Origin: Isoetes taiwanensis
Taxonomy: Eukaryota; Streptophyta; Lycopodiopsida; Isoetales; Isoetaceae
Assembly: GCA_021234155.1 (NCBI GenBank)
Contig: JAJEKV010000084.1
Location: forward strand, 1,818,545-1,882,544
DNA length: 64,000 nucleotides
Direction of reading: 5' to 3'
Shown: positions 24,701 through 35,497 of the stretch, one piece after another
Numbering within the stretch: position 1 is the stretch's first letter
How the letters are laid out: each line of letters starts with the position of its first letter
Made by a program: the position numbers and the translations under genes
The notes under the pieces: model-generated
Databases searched by the model: none
The model's input: only the letters and a program-made list of their open reading frames with translations
What the model was told of the DNA's origin: nothing

Positions 24701-24807
24701 TTCTCACCAATTGTAAGCTTAGAAATCTTGGCTGCAACATCCTCTGTTTTTATGCTGCGAGCAGCAACTTCATGAATGTATCGGCTTATCTTCAGCCTTG
24801 AGAGCAT
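21715..24807 (-). CDS. Ty3 gag C-terminus, protease and reverse transcriptase (1030 codons)
   Basis: Two CCHC zinc knuckles lie at residues 45-58 and 64-77, and a third (CKLCDKFKHDETTC) near 150. The aspartic protease active site NIDTGSG has its Asp at residue 401 (23607-23605). A Ser/Pro/His-rich spacer occupies about 662-728. The RT follows, with VRKPNNSIRVCIDYRDLN, DGYSGYNQI, LPFGLTNAPATFQ and the catalytic FIDD at residues 947-950 (codons 21969-21958), a common Phe variant of YxDD. The frame then stops in the thumb at LYG. Gag, protease and RT are in one frame, and the retained open frame over 3 kb indicates a recently active element. Confidence 0.9.
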   Translation of the reverse strand: MLSRLKISRYIHEVAARSIKTEDVAAKISKLTIGEKPREVQFLTCEYCGSIGHSDTTCRLLKFCSRCQIKGHNDQECREKRFFERANPVFAVMQQAPPIPIQPMQAAPIIPQVPMMPQAPIAQQVPMGSTPMVQPKQGWYPSKAHLYCKLCDKFKHDETTCWKIHGKPEWATNKYPPKQQVFESVPLPNNDVRIQDAKYIDNPQVKALIEELKKQEKAKSVVNCGFVEVDSDPFQQEEEIGEVNAVTRSQKVVQEPRVVPIAEKTKTSFPKALKEQALKVSAPKKVQFNVLPTEQFQSIEENQPIVMPPMVDEEIQNEDDVISQVLATKVTLTLEQLMHYSPNLLQELGGRTKSEILVQQIISNDTDKRRMEPPARQSKDPGPFLCDVSINGYLIKEANIDTGSGVNVMPYHIMLQVGLKMMEPTTMMLKAFNQMKVQPMGVIRNVLCKVYEVEAILDFMVLKFPESVHAETYTLLLSRTWLDAVKAETSWRKREMNIFQGEHKVTIDHPLKSAKGTFLCNPSLSSPQLEISKENAMVSRQQGLSCFHVLEVGDREDKTLYKWLKGTQISEICHLQQQVADKYIQRLASIGEDELQETLVNMQEESIQRPIGETLFQQVIDQDQVEMLILTSSMDGVNRNQPTIQGQVAWWHVHILEDEVNQISPYSPQSLQSPHAPNSSQSSHPPHPLQSPQLSHAPHSSLSPHSPQSPHSPHSSPHSPHSLQSPHSVKNINISQGNQEELVTIGGDLTQEEERDLISLLREFRDVLARNYKELKGIPPEVVVHTIDLKQGSKPVQQAQRRMSPVIEEQVKAEVMKLLEAGFIVPVPNSDWISSIVPVRKPNNSIRVCIDYRDLNKATKRDHFPTPFIDTLLDIVAGNQAYSFLDGYSGYNQIQIYPPHQAMMAFRTPFGIYAYKVLPFGLTNAPATFQRAMTYAFHDILDFLRVFIDDLTVFSNPRRDHLDHLRKVLERCRLYGISLNPAKCIFFTRGGKLLGNYVSKKGLQVDHGKIAALEKVKPPTNVSQVRSLYG
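22626..22822. repeat. GTGGTGA-type minisatellite within the pol coding sequence
   Basis: On the plus strand, units of about 9-18 bp such as gaatgtggtgattgtggt repeat about 15 times. On the coding strand they give a tract of SPHSPQSPHS-like residues between protease and RT. The same GTGGTGA core forms the LTR minisatellite of this element. Confidence 0.9.
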
Positions 24808-25557
24808 ATACGTGCCTCTAGTAATGTTGTAGGCTGTTTAGCCTTCACCTTATGAGCAATAGCTCGTTTCAGCCCTTTCACATACCATTGAATATCCATT
24901 TCATCATTCCTTGCAATCTTCCAATGAACCACGGCTTTGAGAACCGCAGAATGTACCTCGATTATACTCTCTAATTGATTCATCTTCCTTTTGTGTGAAA
25001 TTGGTCCACCTTTCCATAGTCTTATCCTTACCATGGACTTCTTGATAATTAGCAATGAATGCTTCCTTTAATTCTGATATGTCATGGTATCCGGGCTGAG
25101 TTTGTGCCCATTCCTCCTTGAATCTTGCAAAGAACTATGAAACCAAAGCAAATAATCACCACCTGGTAACTTACATTGCCGGGCAATACCTCTCAAACTT
25201 CACAATATGCTTCAAAGGATCCCGATCCACCAGATCATCAAACTTTGGAATCCCCATTGTCTGTAAACCCCATACCATAGGTGGTAAAACAGCCATCTCT
25301 GCCTCTTCTTGGGTTTCTTGAAATTGGAAAAACGAAATTGAATCTCCCTTCAACTTAAAAAACGAAATTGGATTACCTTCTAGATCAGTAAATGGAATCA
25401 AAACCTCCTGGATCTGAGAATTAGACCCCAGATCTGCTCCCAAATCTAAAAACGAAATTGAATCTTGATGCAATTTTGAGCCCAAAGATTGACTCACCGG
25501 TCCCCTTCTTGTTACGATAGAGCTTGGTGGGATCTCCTTCTTACTTCTCTTGGGCAT
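24792..25557 (-). pseudogene. Ty3 gag N-terminal part
   Basis: The frame starts at ATG 25557 (MPKRSKKEIPPSSIVTRRG) and has an internal KGDSISFF-type repeat. It passes through FDDLVDRDPLKHIVKFERYC to a stop at 25171, then continues in other frames with a capsid-like WTNFTQKEDESI segment at about 25020. It joins the pol frame after 24810. Two shifts break it. Confidence 0.7.
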
Positions 25558-25726
25558 AAAACTATGCTCCCCTTGTCAAATTCTACCCCACAAATCAATT
25601 ACGGCAAAATTCCCTTCACACAAGAAATTGCTCCTTTCCCAATGGTGCCGTTCTTTACCGACGAACACCAATACCAATGGTAACAACTCCTTTTTCAATG
25701 GAAATTCTTGCCGATCAATGGTCTGT

Positions 25727-25744
25727 CGAGCACCCTGGTCGCCA
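25727..25744 (-). promoter_or_regulatory. Primer-binding site of the Ty3 element
   Basis: Read on the minus strand, TGGCGACCAGGGTGCTCG starts 3 nt inside the 5' LTR. It begins with the TGG expected opposite a tRNA CCA end. The primer tRNA cannot be named without a tRNA list. Confidence 0.65.
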
Positions 25745-25747
25745 AAT

Positions 25748-26104
25748 TGTTAGAGTCTGGACTCTAACCTTGCAAGAAGGATGAAAAACCCAACAATACA
25801 AGCTCAATCTATCAGAACAAGGCAATGCACAACACAAAGAATCATCATCTCCATAGCTAGATCAAGCAAAATAATCTCTCTCCCAATACACCGTCTCTCT
25901 GTTCTTCTCTCTCTGCTCAGATAATACAGTGGTGATAATGGCTCCATAATGCATACGTGCAAATATCCTGCACGCGTGCATGCGCGTATATCACTCTATA
26001 TACGGTATATGATGAGTGTGGTGACAAGTGTGGTGAGTGGTGATGAGTGTGGTGAGTGGTGATGAGTGTGGTGATGAGTGTGGTGAGTGGTGATCACCCC
26101 AACA
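25748..26104 (-). repeat. LTR (5' LTR in element orientation), 357 bp
   Basis: Partner of 18974-19389, starting tgttagagtctgg and ending gatcaccccaaca, with fewer GTGGTGA units (about 26010-26095). The element's promoter should lie here, reading leftwards. Confidence 0.95.
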
Positions 26105-26559
26105 ATAAACCAAGGATATATCACTTTGATAGCTCGGGCTTGCATGGCAGAAGCAGACATATTAAGAGGTTAGTGCTTTCTCATTGCATTTTGCTGTTGT
26201 AGCACAATGACAACAAATTTTGAATGCAGGTTCCTGGAATTGCTTGGACATAATAATTTCAGCTTTACAACCTCAGATATTGTGAAAATTTCCAGAACGC
26301 CTCTTCAAACCGATGGTCATTCATGTGGCCCTGCCGTATGTTCGTTTATGCACAAATTTGTGAGGGGGTACTCGAAAGGAGTGAATATATTGTTGCCTGA
26401 TCTAGTAAGTCAACTCAAATGCAGCAGACAAACCAAACTCTGTTATTGACAAAGTGTGGTTAACTGTAGGTTGTGGACATTTCAGACCAGAATCTAGTTG
26501 ATGTTAGAGTGTTCATGCTTGAAATTTCAAGATTAGAAGCAACAAAAAGCTGGAACTGA

Positions 26560-28587
26560 GAGGAACATATGTATTGGGAAGTATGTAGGTGCATGAGTCA
26601 CCTTGTACTTTAAAATCACTGTATATCTTTCTTATGTACATAATTGTTACTGTAACCTCGATTCATTTGAATGAAAATTCATATTCAATCCATCTCACAA
26701 ACAAAGGAATCAAGTGTTCAAAAGAATTCAATTCTTCAAAAGAAATCAAGACAAACTCATTTTCACAGCTGAAGCACAAAACTTCAGATGAGTTTTGAAA
26801 GAACTACCTGAGAGCTTCATGGGTCACAAAACTTCCAGTTAAATAAGTAGTTGCAGACCCAAGCATTACAGAAATGGATGAGGCTTGCCTCAGAGAAGAA
26901 AAATAACTCTGGCGAAACAGAAAATGCATAGAGATCTTCCTATAACAGTGTATGGTTATGAAACAGGCCCAGCAGCAACAACTTATCCAGGTCTCATGAT
27001 TCTGGCCATGAGAAAAGTCCTAGTCAAAGTATAATGGGAGAATTATATTATAGATTCTTCACATATTTTCCTTGTAAAGTCCAGCATTAACATACCCGAT
27101 CCAAGTTCTAGAGTGCCAATAGTAACCCATTCACATGGAGGAGAAATGACTCCTTTTTCTGATGAAAACTTATATGCATGGTTTATAGCAATAGGGATTT
27201 GTCTGCATATACAACCAATAAATATGTATATCTGAATGCGCAGTTTCCAATAAATCTTTATATCTGAATGCGCAATTTCCAACATTGTTATGGTACCATG
27301 ATCATGCCATGGAAAGAACTATATTGAATGTATATGCAGGTCTAGTTGGTTTGTATGTCCTATCTTCCAAGAGGAAAAGGAGAGCAATCTTTTCGATGAT
27401 AAATTTACTTACATACAAAAATAGCTGCCTTTCTTGTTGTAGCTCAACCTGCAAATACAATTGAAAACATAGTTATATCAGACATTGCACTGAAGCCAAA
27501 AATATAAGGCAAGTAAAACATGCAATATTGTGCAGATCTGGTAGTGGACTAACATGATAGAATATTTTATCCTCAGATTAATTGCAGATCTAATAATGTA
27601 ATTGATCCTAATACAATCAACACTGCTTTAGAATCCACTGATTTGTGCCATTAAAAAGATGGTGGTTGTGGTGAAAATTGGTAAGGGGGAATAAGCTTCG
27701 TCTAGCCCTTCCTATTCTTCCGAAATAGGAGCCAGCTTTTGGTGCTGCATCTAATTGGGCAGAAAAGCGTCAACAATCTGTGGCCTTTGTAACACCATTG
27801 CTCCTACTTCCTGAGATAATCCACAAAAGAGAGGCATTCAACTAATGTGTCTTGACATGCACTAGCTCAGTTTGTTTGGGAACTATTTCCACTTTAGAAG
27901 GATGTTTGCATAGAGAAAATGTGAAGAAGTTTAATAACGGAAGAATATTTGCATATGGATGCCCAAAGACCAAGAGATATTTTCCCGATGCAAAATTCAT
28001 CATAAGCATGCAGAAGAAGAAATATATCACGCAATTTAAACTTAATGCAGATATCCTCTTGCAAGTACAATATTTATAAGTTCTGCAGTGTATAAAAGCT
28101 ATTTTCATTATAACACAATTCAGAAGTAAATATAGAACAAACCTTCGCTTCAAATTTTTGCTTTTGGAATAGGATGCAATCTTAAATACTTCAGAAAAAC
28201 TATTTGCCCAGAATTTGTAACTTGTTATGACCACAAAAAATAAAAAAAGCGTGAAAAGAAAAAAATCTTGGCAATGGCCTATCCTCTACAGTCATACCAT
28301 TCAGATGTCCTAGTTTCTTTCTGTTGGGTTGCATAGAAGCTAGGCAATTTTAAAAAATGGTTTCTGCTGAACAAACAAAGGCAATTTTGAATCACAGTTC
28401 TTGCTAAAAAACAAATGTCAAATCCTTACACATTTGGGGAATGAAGTAAAAGAAACTTTGGGGGTCATATTCTGCAAACAGACACCAAATTCATCTCTAT
28501 ATCCAACAGTCGTAGCTAAATGAAACGTATAGAATGAGATCAACGATATACAGGAAAGAAACCAGAAGCTCCTTTTGTTATGAGGGA
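26560..28587. other. No gene seen
   Basis: AT-rich sequence downstream of the ULP1 stop. Overlapping ORFs at 27043-27285, 27842-28234 (minus) and 27852-28079 (plus) lack motifs. A 15-bp motif (tttatatctgaatgc) is repeated near 27220-27270. Confidence 0.5.
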
Positions 28588-29018
28588 TCTAAACGAGGTG
28601 CACCCTGGACTACCACAGTCGTCGGATCTGTCAATCCGACGGCCCAGACTGTATGTTGGAGCCTCTGGACACCTCTCGTTTCGATTATGCTCAATTATGA
28701 TTGGGGACGCCTATGATTTTAAGATGTCGAATACGAGTTTGCCTAAGGTTTTGATGGTATATCGAGCCTCTATACGGTTTCGCTTAAGCTTTTAGAATAT
28801 GAAATACGGGGATTCGAACCTCTACCAAAATAACTCAATGTCCTAATAAGACTACTTTAACCAATCTAACCAGTGAGCTAATGTGACTATTTTTTATCTT
28901 AAATCTATGTTTTTTTTTATAATAACCCATTGAATTGTTTTAGGGATATGGTCTATGATTTCAAGAATTATATCTATATCAAATCCCCCTGGAACCCCCT
29001 GTTATTTTGCTACATATT
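28588..29018 (-). mobile_element. tRNA-derived SINE-like element, copy 2
   Basis: Nearly identical to copy 1 but with a single head: A box TAGCTCACTGG at 28880-28870 and B box GGTTCGAATCC at 28820-28810. The shared body starts tctaaacgagg and ends ttttgctacatatt, which sets the element ends by comparison. No clear target duplication was found. Confidence 0.75.
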
Positions 29019-31620
29019 TATGTAATAGCATTTGCAGTTTGGATCTTATAGGTAAGGACAATGTTATGTTTTGGTGGGTTGCAGGTTTAAGTTTCTGTCT
29101 TGCAGTGAATGGATGGACCTTGCCAGATTAACAGGCCTGCAAGCTCACCGTGGTCATTACATGCATGTCTTGATGATGAATCTCACCTGGTGTTTGCAGA
29201 TGAAATCTCCAGAAGCAAGAGAACAACGCTCCAGAAGCTTGAATCCTGAAAAAGCTAAGAGCTCAATGTTGTGTTCTACTTGGTGTTTGCAAATGAAATG
29301 GTGTACTCCAGAAGCAAGAAAAGAACACTCTCAAAGTTTGAATCCTTCTCACCACTCGCTTCTCAATGCTCGGTAAGAACGGTAAATAAATTTTAGACTA
29401 TGTGGGCAATGTCTATGCAGCAGCTAGAACATCATCATTCATAAAACCATCTTGGATCTTAGCTTCTAATTCTATGCAAATAATGAGAAACAATATTTGA
29501 ATCTTAAATAAAAAACATTCATCATCTTCGTAATGATAATTAAGGATACTTGTAAATACAGACAAACAATATATTGCATCTAATGTAGCCCCATAGAGGA
29601 AAGGTGCCAAGATTTACCAACATAAGGAATAAGGAAATGAGTAGCTTGCAGCTTAGAACCAATTTTCATGGTCAAGGTAAATGATCGAGATCATGCCATG
29701 CTTAAAGCCCATTTGAATCTTGCAGAATCATATGCTCATCTTCTCAACTTCAAAGGTAAACTTAAAACCTATAGAAGCATGATACTTGTAAGCATGTAAA
29801 ACAAACTATCGCAATGTTAACTTTATATCATTTCCATACCCAGTGCTTTGACCATATTTCTTCCGCGCAAATTTGTTCATCTTTGATATTAAACTTTCGT
29901 TCTAAGGTTCGCTTATCTCTTCCTTCCTGAAAGAGATTCTCAAGCACATGCAATACATGATTCACTTCAACGGTTGATTATTGTACTTGCATAATGCAAA
30001 CAATCTTCTTTGCCAGTGAAGTTCCCTCTGATACCCCAAGACATATAATAGATTTAAGTGCAACATTACCTCTGATGCAAGCAGAAGATTGTTCATATTA
30101 ACTCGATCAAGAAGGCAGCCCCAATCAAGCCGCCATACATTCCCTTCTTGATGAAGAGCTTACCGTAGAAGGCATGCTAATCAATCATCCTATAGTTTGC
30201 ATTGCCTGAAACAAATTAGCAAATCAATTTTTTAACTTTTATAGAAACTCCATACACAACCAAATAATGTTAATGCTCTGCAAAATGGTGGTAATACCTT
30301 TCATTCTCTTTCCAAGGCCAATCATCCATGTTTACAATAAAATGGATTTGAGAAAGGATTGTCTATTCAATTTGAACTTCCACAATGAAAGATCCACTGC
30401 CCTGCAGCATCATGCCATGTAGGCTACCGTTTACTGCATCCAAAACCTGAGCAGCATCTATCTAGTACCATTTTCTTAGCCTCCAGTAGCCTTGAGTTTG
30501 ACGAACTTGATACTGCAAGTGCAATGTCCTACATAGTTTGTTGAAATTTAACATTATCGCATAACTTGTTAGCCAAAGTGAACTTGCTAATTACTAACAT
30601 ACTTTCACACATCATCAAACACAGCAGTACCATGAAACTTCAAATGCTTATGCTTCTGAATCCACCTGCCTATTGCATCAGAGTTCTTTGAGGGAAAGGT
30701 CGGAAGCAAAACTAACTACTTACCTTGCTTGCTTGTGAAATATTGGCACCAACAAATGTGATGCAAACATGCCATGCTCCTCAATCTGCACAATTTGGCA
30801 GACCATTTAGAATATGAAAGATCATATTTATGTCTAGATATCTACATTTGGGATTAATTGCAATAGCTCACCTCCAAGAAACTTTTCCAGTCCATCTTTT
30901 AGCCTGTCGTCTAAGTTTATTGTAAGGGTACTATAGCTATATTTTAAATTTCAAAAGAATCCAACCCGAGCTTTGAACTGTCAGCAATTTATTTTATAGA
31001 CCCTAAATTAATGGCTCCATCTCTGCAAGAAGTCCTGCAAGAATTGATTCGTCTGCATTTCTGTGATGGCTTAGGGGAGGCCAAAAGATATCTGAAATAG
31101 GATATAGGATGCAATGCTCAATGCTCAATACCTGTAAATCGATTCTCCACAATATGACAAACAATCAATGCCTCCACAAAGGGACCAAATACCTTGTGCA
31201 AGTTTATAGGAAGGTGAAGCATTGTGACCGATGTTGCTGCCAGAACGAATTGCCAGAACGGATGCTGCTGCCCGAGAACTCCGAGATTTGATTTACTTCT
31301 GCCGGTTTCAAGCTCTGAAAGGTATCGTGGAAAGGCAGAGGAGAGGAATGTTCAACAAAGAAACTCTGCTTAAATTTTCTAAAAAACGCCTAAAACCAAA
31401 GCCGAAGGCAAAAACGAATTGAGGCTTGCAAACTCTAAGGCTTGTTAGTTTGGAGTTCCGGCCCAGCTCAAGATTGGGCATCAAAAACCATGGGAGAGCT
31501 TGGAGCGCCAAAAATCGAAAGCAGAGCAGGACAGAAGGAAGATAATTCGTAGGCAGCATTCAAACACCCCACTTGAAAACTGGCCATCAATGCTCCCAGC
31601 CCGTGTCCGCAGGAGAGACT
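29019..31620. other. No gene seen; one short tandem duplication
   Basis: An ORF at 29071-29376 contains a tandem duplication of about 75 bp (gtgtttgca, then atgaaat...ccagaagcaag) at 29188-29345. It has no domain. The rest is AT-rich sequence without recognisable frames, with GC rising after 31200. Confidence 0.5.
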
Positions 31621-31630
31621 GCAAAATGAA

Positions 31631-31668
31631 AGGGAACGCCGCATGCGGCGTAACATGCGGCGTTCCCT
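31631..31668. other. Perfect 15-bp-arm GC-rich hairpin
   Basis: Arms AGGGAACGCCGCATG (31631-31645) and CATGCGGCGTTCCCT (31654-31668) enclose an 8-nt loop. It is the most GC-rich stable hairpin in a long AT-rich stretch. No neighbouring coding region explains it. Confidence 0.7.
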
Positions 31669-33930
31669 GGCACACAATCCAACACTATCACAAAATAAAA
31701 AAGAAGATATTTCTAGAATAACTGTTGTGATTTTTGGATTATGTTGGGTTTGTTTCAATTTTCCACTTCACGATAATGACTCATTATTGCAAGGTATAAC
31801 GTCATCTTATCCTATCTGGATTAGCATTGCTACTTCCAATGCAACCAATAGCAGCATATGACTCCTCTTTTCGACAAAAAGTATGGTTGTGGTAAGTAAA
31901 AAAAAAACCTTTGAAATCCATCAGATCCTAAGACCTTCAAGACTTTTAATCATGAAATGACCTTTGCAAGCACAAGTCATGATTCAATAAATAGCCAATG
32001 ATCAGTCTTAACTTGGGCTAAGGTAACTGCATCTTCTAAGAAAAACGACCACTGAGATATTGTTGCAAAAGCTTAGGATCAGAACTAGCAAGCACTACGC
32101 AGTGTTCCGATTGCATAGACCAACGGGCAAACCATGCATTACAATTCTCTTTCCAACCTCGTTTTAAATGCTAGAGAGATTCAACCATGGAAAGCATGAG
32201 AAGGGGTATCTATCGTCATCCATGTGATGCACCTTGCTGATATAGTGGAGATGGTGCTTCATGGCAGAATATTGAAGAGGCCAAAAACCTGTCTCATATA
32301 AAAGAATAGCATAGGGCGCCATATTTTTGACTCCTAGGCTGTAATGAGAAAGGACTTTTGCACATGTTCCAAGCTCTCAAGCACTAGTACTAATGGCAGG
32401 CCCCCATACTTTAAAACTATACAGTAAAACAGTATCTACCAAAGCCCGAAACAAGTGGGCTTTCCATGACCAATCATGAATCTCTGCGCAAAAACAATTG
32501 TTTTGCATTGCATAGAATGCTCTCCAGCCAGCAATCACACGCTTGGTAATATATTGTTCCCAAAGTGTGTTCTTACATATTGTTTTACTTTTTGAAGGTG
32601 GAGCTCAAGATTGTTGGGCTATAGCTGTTCCAGTTTTGGGTTTTGGTTTAATTGGAGAAACAAATTTGAAGCAGGTGGAAAGCTAGTTGAACATGGTAAT
32701 ACGGACTCCAAGAAGCCTAGATCTGCCACATTGGCCACCGCATGCATGCTAGATAGCCTTATTCAGGAGAATGCTGAAAGTATCCCCTAGGAGCAAAAGA
32801 GGTAGATGTAAGAGAAAATGTACACAAGCTTCCTTTTATTCTTAATAAGAAGCTTATACATAAAGAAGTTGGTGCAATGGTTGAAGAGCTTACAGGAACA
32901 ACTGTAGCCTTGAACTCTTTTTATAGTATATGGAAAGGAGAATTTCCAGATGTTAGCATTGCAAAAAATACAGCCTTCTCTAAATGCAACATCTGTGTCG
33001 TAATTAAGCAGAAGCTGGAATAAACAAAAGATACAAGAGAGAGATGAAATCTTGCAATTCAACGCCGGGCTCATATGCTAGAGCAACGTTCTTGCAGAAG
33101 TCAGTATTGGCATTGGAGAGCATTGTCACAGTGGTCTCCAACGAAAATTTTAGTGGCCCCGACGGGCCATTTGGCCACAAATTACAGGTTCAGGCAAAAT
33201 GCAACGGCCGGCTTGAGTAGGATGCCTTACCTACGGACTACCTACAGATTCGCCATTTCGTGGCACTTTATTGCCCATTACGACATTAGAATGGCCAATT
33301 CGATGTTTGCTAATTGGAATGGTATCGACTGTGGGGCGAATTCAGTCCCAAGTGAGAACTAGATATGCTTATGGAATGGCCATTTAGGCCACTTGGCCAA
33401 ATCCTATAATGCCTTAAGTTCCCCAAATCTTAATTCATTAAGAGGCCTCCTCATAAATTCGTCACTTATAGGGGGCGAACATTATTAGAAATTTTTATTC
33501 CTAGATATATCTACCAACTAAGAATAATCCCTCAAATGTCGAGGTACTTTTCAATCCTCTTTACAAAGACTCTGGCTTCCGATTTTCAATTCTCCCTACC
33601 AGCAATCTGTGCATTATTGAAATACATGGGGTATAAATTCAAATTCATACAACATGTAACTTAAGCACATTCATATAGGATAGTAGCGTCTTTATGTTTG
33701 GGCAACTAGCTCTATATTTAATAAGAATCTAGCTAAAATTTGCCATTTGTGCTACACATTATTAGATATTTGGTTCAAAAATCGCCAATTGGGTTGAATC
33801 CACATTAAAAAAAATAGGAAAAATGGCCAGTTCAGACTACACTTTTGGGGGCATATTTTACAAGGAATGGCCAATTCATTATAGGTCCCCTAAAATTTTC
33901 CCTAACGGTCTCCTGAAAATCATCTATGTA
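31669..33930. other. No gene seen
   Basis: Short ORFs at 32787-33074 (minus) and 33075-33362 (plus) carry no known motif. Sequence is AT-rich. The right end leads into the transposase relic. Confidence 0.45.
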
Positions 33931-33936
33931 TAATAC

Positions 33937-35336
33937 ATGATAAGATGGATCAGGCTAAAACTTGATTTATGGAAAGATGATTCAAATTTCCACATCGGTT
34001 CACTTTCTAGGATATTGCATAACTTGGAATTGGTACAAGAGGACAAGATAGGTGACTTATGTGGAAGTAAGCCTGCAGATTGCAAATGGATGCAAGACGT
34101 CAAAGACATTAATCCTTTGAAGAAAAAACTTGCTTCCATAGCAGAAGTATCGCCAAAGACATCAACTACAATGCATCCTGAGGTGTTCAACCCTCTTCCC
34201 TGAAATCTCTATTTGCAACTTGATAATGCGTCAGACCAAAACAAAAATAGGTATGTATTTTCATACTTATTTGACTTGGCTTAAGGTCTTTGATGAGATC
34301 CAAGTGGGCTTTATGATGGTCGGCCACACCCATGATGATATTGATGCTTTATTTAAAAAATTTTCAACCTTGATGAGTTCATCGGATGCTTTGACACTAC
34401 CAGAGCTACTTTACTTGTTCAGCAAGTGCAATGCAAAATCTCCAATTCCATAGTTCATTGATGAAGTCCCAAATTGGAAGGCTTTCGTGACGGGATTTAT
34501 CCCTAATAAGGGCCAACGCTTGGTTGGTCATACTGAACCGTTGGTCTTCAAATTTAAGATGGCAGGAGATTGGCCTGTTATACAATACAAAATGCGTTCT
34601 ACACATAAAGAGTGGCTGCCATCAGATTCTCCAGGAGTTAGAATGTGGAAAGAGGATGAACATGGTCAGCCAATGCTACCAAGTGGTGTGCCACAAAATA
34701 TTCCTCCCAGACCAACATTGACAGATCTTCCTAGGTTGAAGGATAGCATGAACAAATACAACTCCTTATGGAAGGACATATGTAAGAATCAAGAAACTAG
34801 CTTGTTTGCAAAGCAATACACGGCAAGTGTTGAGTATTGGAGCCAGCTTCTTATCTCTTTGGAGGATGTTGCTCCAAAACGTCCTCGAAATGATGCATTT
34901 TGGCTACAAACAAGACAAGCTCCTCTAGAAAAAGTTGCTTTTGTTACAGAGATCGATGTATCTGCCTTGGTCACGCGACCTTACCTTCTTATTGTGGCCC
35001 TTCAGATGGGCGTCCAGTTTTGCCTCTTGAAGAGTTTGATCCTCACGTACATGTGACAACCTGGAGATGACAACACTGCCACTTGGTTAGAATATGCAGA
35101 GAAGAATGTTGTTCTTAATCCAGAATCTACAAATTTTGGCCATATTTATATATCGTGGTGGAAGCCTACTGGAGGGGACTAGAAAGACTGCTTAACTAAG
35201 CGTTGGCGGCCTAATCCTTCCGATCCCTGAAGGTACGAAAATTTTGATGCTATTAATTATGCTTGCAAGAGGCCGAAAACTGTCCAAATTTTGAAATATA
35301 TTGTAGACATGTGGAAAGACATAAATTCATCTTAAT
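33937..35336 (+). pseudogene. DUF7869/DDE-type transposase relic
   Basis: Frame 33937-34203 holds WKDDSNFHIGSLSRILHNL. At about 34210 a new frame reads LQLDNASDQNKNRYVFSYL, then after a shift VFDEIQVGFMMVGHTHDDIDALF (34290-34350). Frame 34487-35056 continues with the downstream region (VFKFKMAGDWPVIQYKMRS, then PRLKDSMNKYNSLWKDICK, then ASVEYWSQLL). A last piece to 35336 ends VDMWKDINSS. The QLDN and GHTHDDID blocks in this order are the signature of DUF7869 proteins, a transposase-like family found in many plant and animal genomes. At least three shifts and two stops show it is dead. No terminal inverted repeats could be assigned. Confidence 0.7.
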
Positions 35337-35497
35337 ACATGAGATCTTGTACTTTTACTATATATATCTTATTCATCTTAATACATTAGATCTTGTACAT
35401 TACTATAACTTAGATCACATATAAATGCTTAACTCTTTAATAACTGCATAATACACTTATACCATACATTTATTTATTCATCATGCATATAATATTC

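Larger units (their letters stand above)
18974..26104 (-). mobile_element. Ty3-type LTR retrotransposon
   Basis: Two LTRs (18974-19389 and 25748-26104) enclose a minus-strand gag-pol in the order gag, zinc knuckles, protease, RT, RNase H, integrase, which is the Ty3/Gypsy order. The LTRs have the usual TG...CA ends read on either strand. A 5-bp target duplication ATAAA flanks it (18969-18973 and 26105-26109). The LTRs differ by few substitutions (for example gagcc/gagtc near the start) and mainly in minisatellite copy number, so insertion was recent. At least three frame breaks and a stop before the integrase mean this copy is not autonomous now. Confidence 0.95.
18529..26559 (+). pseudogene. 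ULP1-like (C48) SUMO-protease gene split by a retrotransposon
   Basis: A cysteine protease domain runs through five exon blocks: 18529-18693, 18756-18945, then after the 7.1-kb insertion 26110-26168, 26230-26404 and 26470-26559. The catalytic His is in DGHHWTCFLI (CAC at 18925-18927), the Asp in IYHFDSSG (GAT at 26128-26130), and the Gln and Cys in QTDGHSCGPAVC (Cys TGT at 26324-26326). The three last exons join in phase (AG/G and CTA/GTT) and end VFMLEISRLEATKSWN, stop at 26559. The 18693/18756 join is out of phase. Across the insertion site the frame also shifts: the pre-insertion gap between FLI and KPRIYHFD is about 30 nt, too short for an intron. Family role: SUMO maturation and deconjugation; many plant copies are transposon-associated. 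It may be the 3' end of the same gene as the RING and FCP1 parts. Confidence 0.8.

Noticed and set aside
18946-26109. Retrotransposon lying harmlessly in a pre-existing intron (GTAAGC donor)
   Set aside because: Without the element the gap between the two coding pieces is only about 30 nt, too short for a plant intron, so a coding-region insertion with a nearby frameshift is more likely.
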